From positions 851,001 to 915,000 of the forward strand of contig NZ_MDGP01000001.1 of assembly GCF_001747095.1 (NCBI RefSeq): DNA of 64,000 bases, in the 5' to 3' direction. The stretch comes from Roseivirga sp. 4D4 (lineage in GTDB: Bacteria; Bacteroidota; Bacteroidia; Cytophagales; Cyclobacteriaceae). Below the pieces are notes generated by a model. It was not told where the DNA came from. It searched no databases and saw nothing but the letters and a program-made list of their open reading frames with translations. A program made the position numbers and the translations under genes. Below are positions 63,952 to 64,000 of the stretch, one piece after another (position 1 is the first letter of the stretch; each line of letters starts with the position of its first letter).

Positions 63952-64000
63952 GGAATACGCTTTACTCAATACGGATTACGTATTACGCGCTACGCACTAC
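63952..64000. repeat. Degenerate 7-bp TAC repeat, cut by window edge
   Basis: TAC occurs exactly every 7 bases at 63956, 63963, 63970, 63977, 63984, 63991 and 63998, with variable bases between. It matches the TAC arm of the element at 18088-18170 in period and in words (for example TATTACG, CACTAC). An AT-rich stretch (about 63855-63945) precedes it. Confidence 0.85.

Overview
The window looks like chromosomal DNA from a Bacteroidota bacterium, most likely a marine Cytophagales. The clues are lipoproteins with Bacteroidota-style signal peptides, a type IX secretion (CHU_C-type) C-terminal sorting domain, carboxypeptidase-regulatory-like domains, DUF4252 and DUF1080 proteins, FtsX-type permeases paired with PadR regulators, and methionine synthase split into two genes. 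The lineage below phylum is an inference. No phage, plasmid, insertion sequence, CRISPR array, rRNA or tRNA was recognised. Genes are densely packed on both strands, and only one gap exceeds 300 bases (9349-9675).

Layout. 1-1485: a YfcC-type transporter cut by the window edge. 1500-10011: small lipoproteins, an ECF sigma/anti-sigma/DUF4252 operon, a divergent TruA, a DUF1080 lipoprotein and a large secreted CHU_C protein. 10059-17987: a six-gene minus-strand formate cluster (fhs, fdhD, a small unknown gene, an NAD-linked FDH beta subunit, a molybdenum FDH alpha subunit, mobA). 18172-25406: a MATE exporter, a two-lobed membrane aspartyl-protease-like protein, an HTH-membrane regulator, a START-like secreted protein, an SGNH hydrolase and an unknown membrane protein. 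25549-33593: a membrane-anchored MutS-like ATPase, a glutaryl-CoA-dehydrogenase-type enzyme divergent from tryptophan 2,3-dioxygenase, a COG2509 oxidoreductase, a secreted thioredoxin and a CoA-binding protein. 33704-38763: gyrB with terminator, a Ppx/GppA phosphatase and a three-gene surface-protein operon. 38812-44101: a SAM-I riboswitch, two-gene methionine synthase, a four-helix-bundle protein and metF. 44093-49091: ClbS-like protein, dienelactone hydrolase, DEAD-box helicase, and an ECF sigma/RskA-like anti-sigma/fasciclin operon. 49148-54530: FtsX permease plus PadR, HMG-CoA lyase and a serine hydrolase. 54748-63796: dprA, a MerR regulator, an M23 peptidase, alaS-gatB-thioredoxin lipoprotein, an unknown acidic protein and an acyl-CoA thioesterase.

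How the genes work together. One-carbon metabolism is the strongest theme. Formate can be oxidised to CO2 with NAD+ (FDH) or loaded onto tetrahydrofolate (Fhs). MetF and the split MetH carry reduced one-carbon units to methionine under SAM-riboswitch control. Tryptophan dioxygenase starts a pathway that releases formate and can end in glutaryl-CoA, the substrate expected for its divergent neighbour. Linking these loci functionally is an inference.

The most unusual structures are short-period intergenic repeats. They comprise a degenerate 7-bp GTA/TAC element found twice, perfect 7-bp arrays and an 8-bp array. Other points of interest are a duplicated membrane aspartyl-protease-like fold, a MutS-like ATPase with four predicted membrane spans, an ECF/RskA/fasciclin locus resembling mycobacterial SigK, and a terminator hairpin inside the antisense gene's coding sequence.
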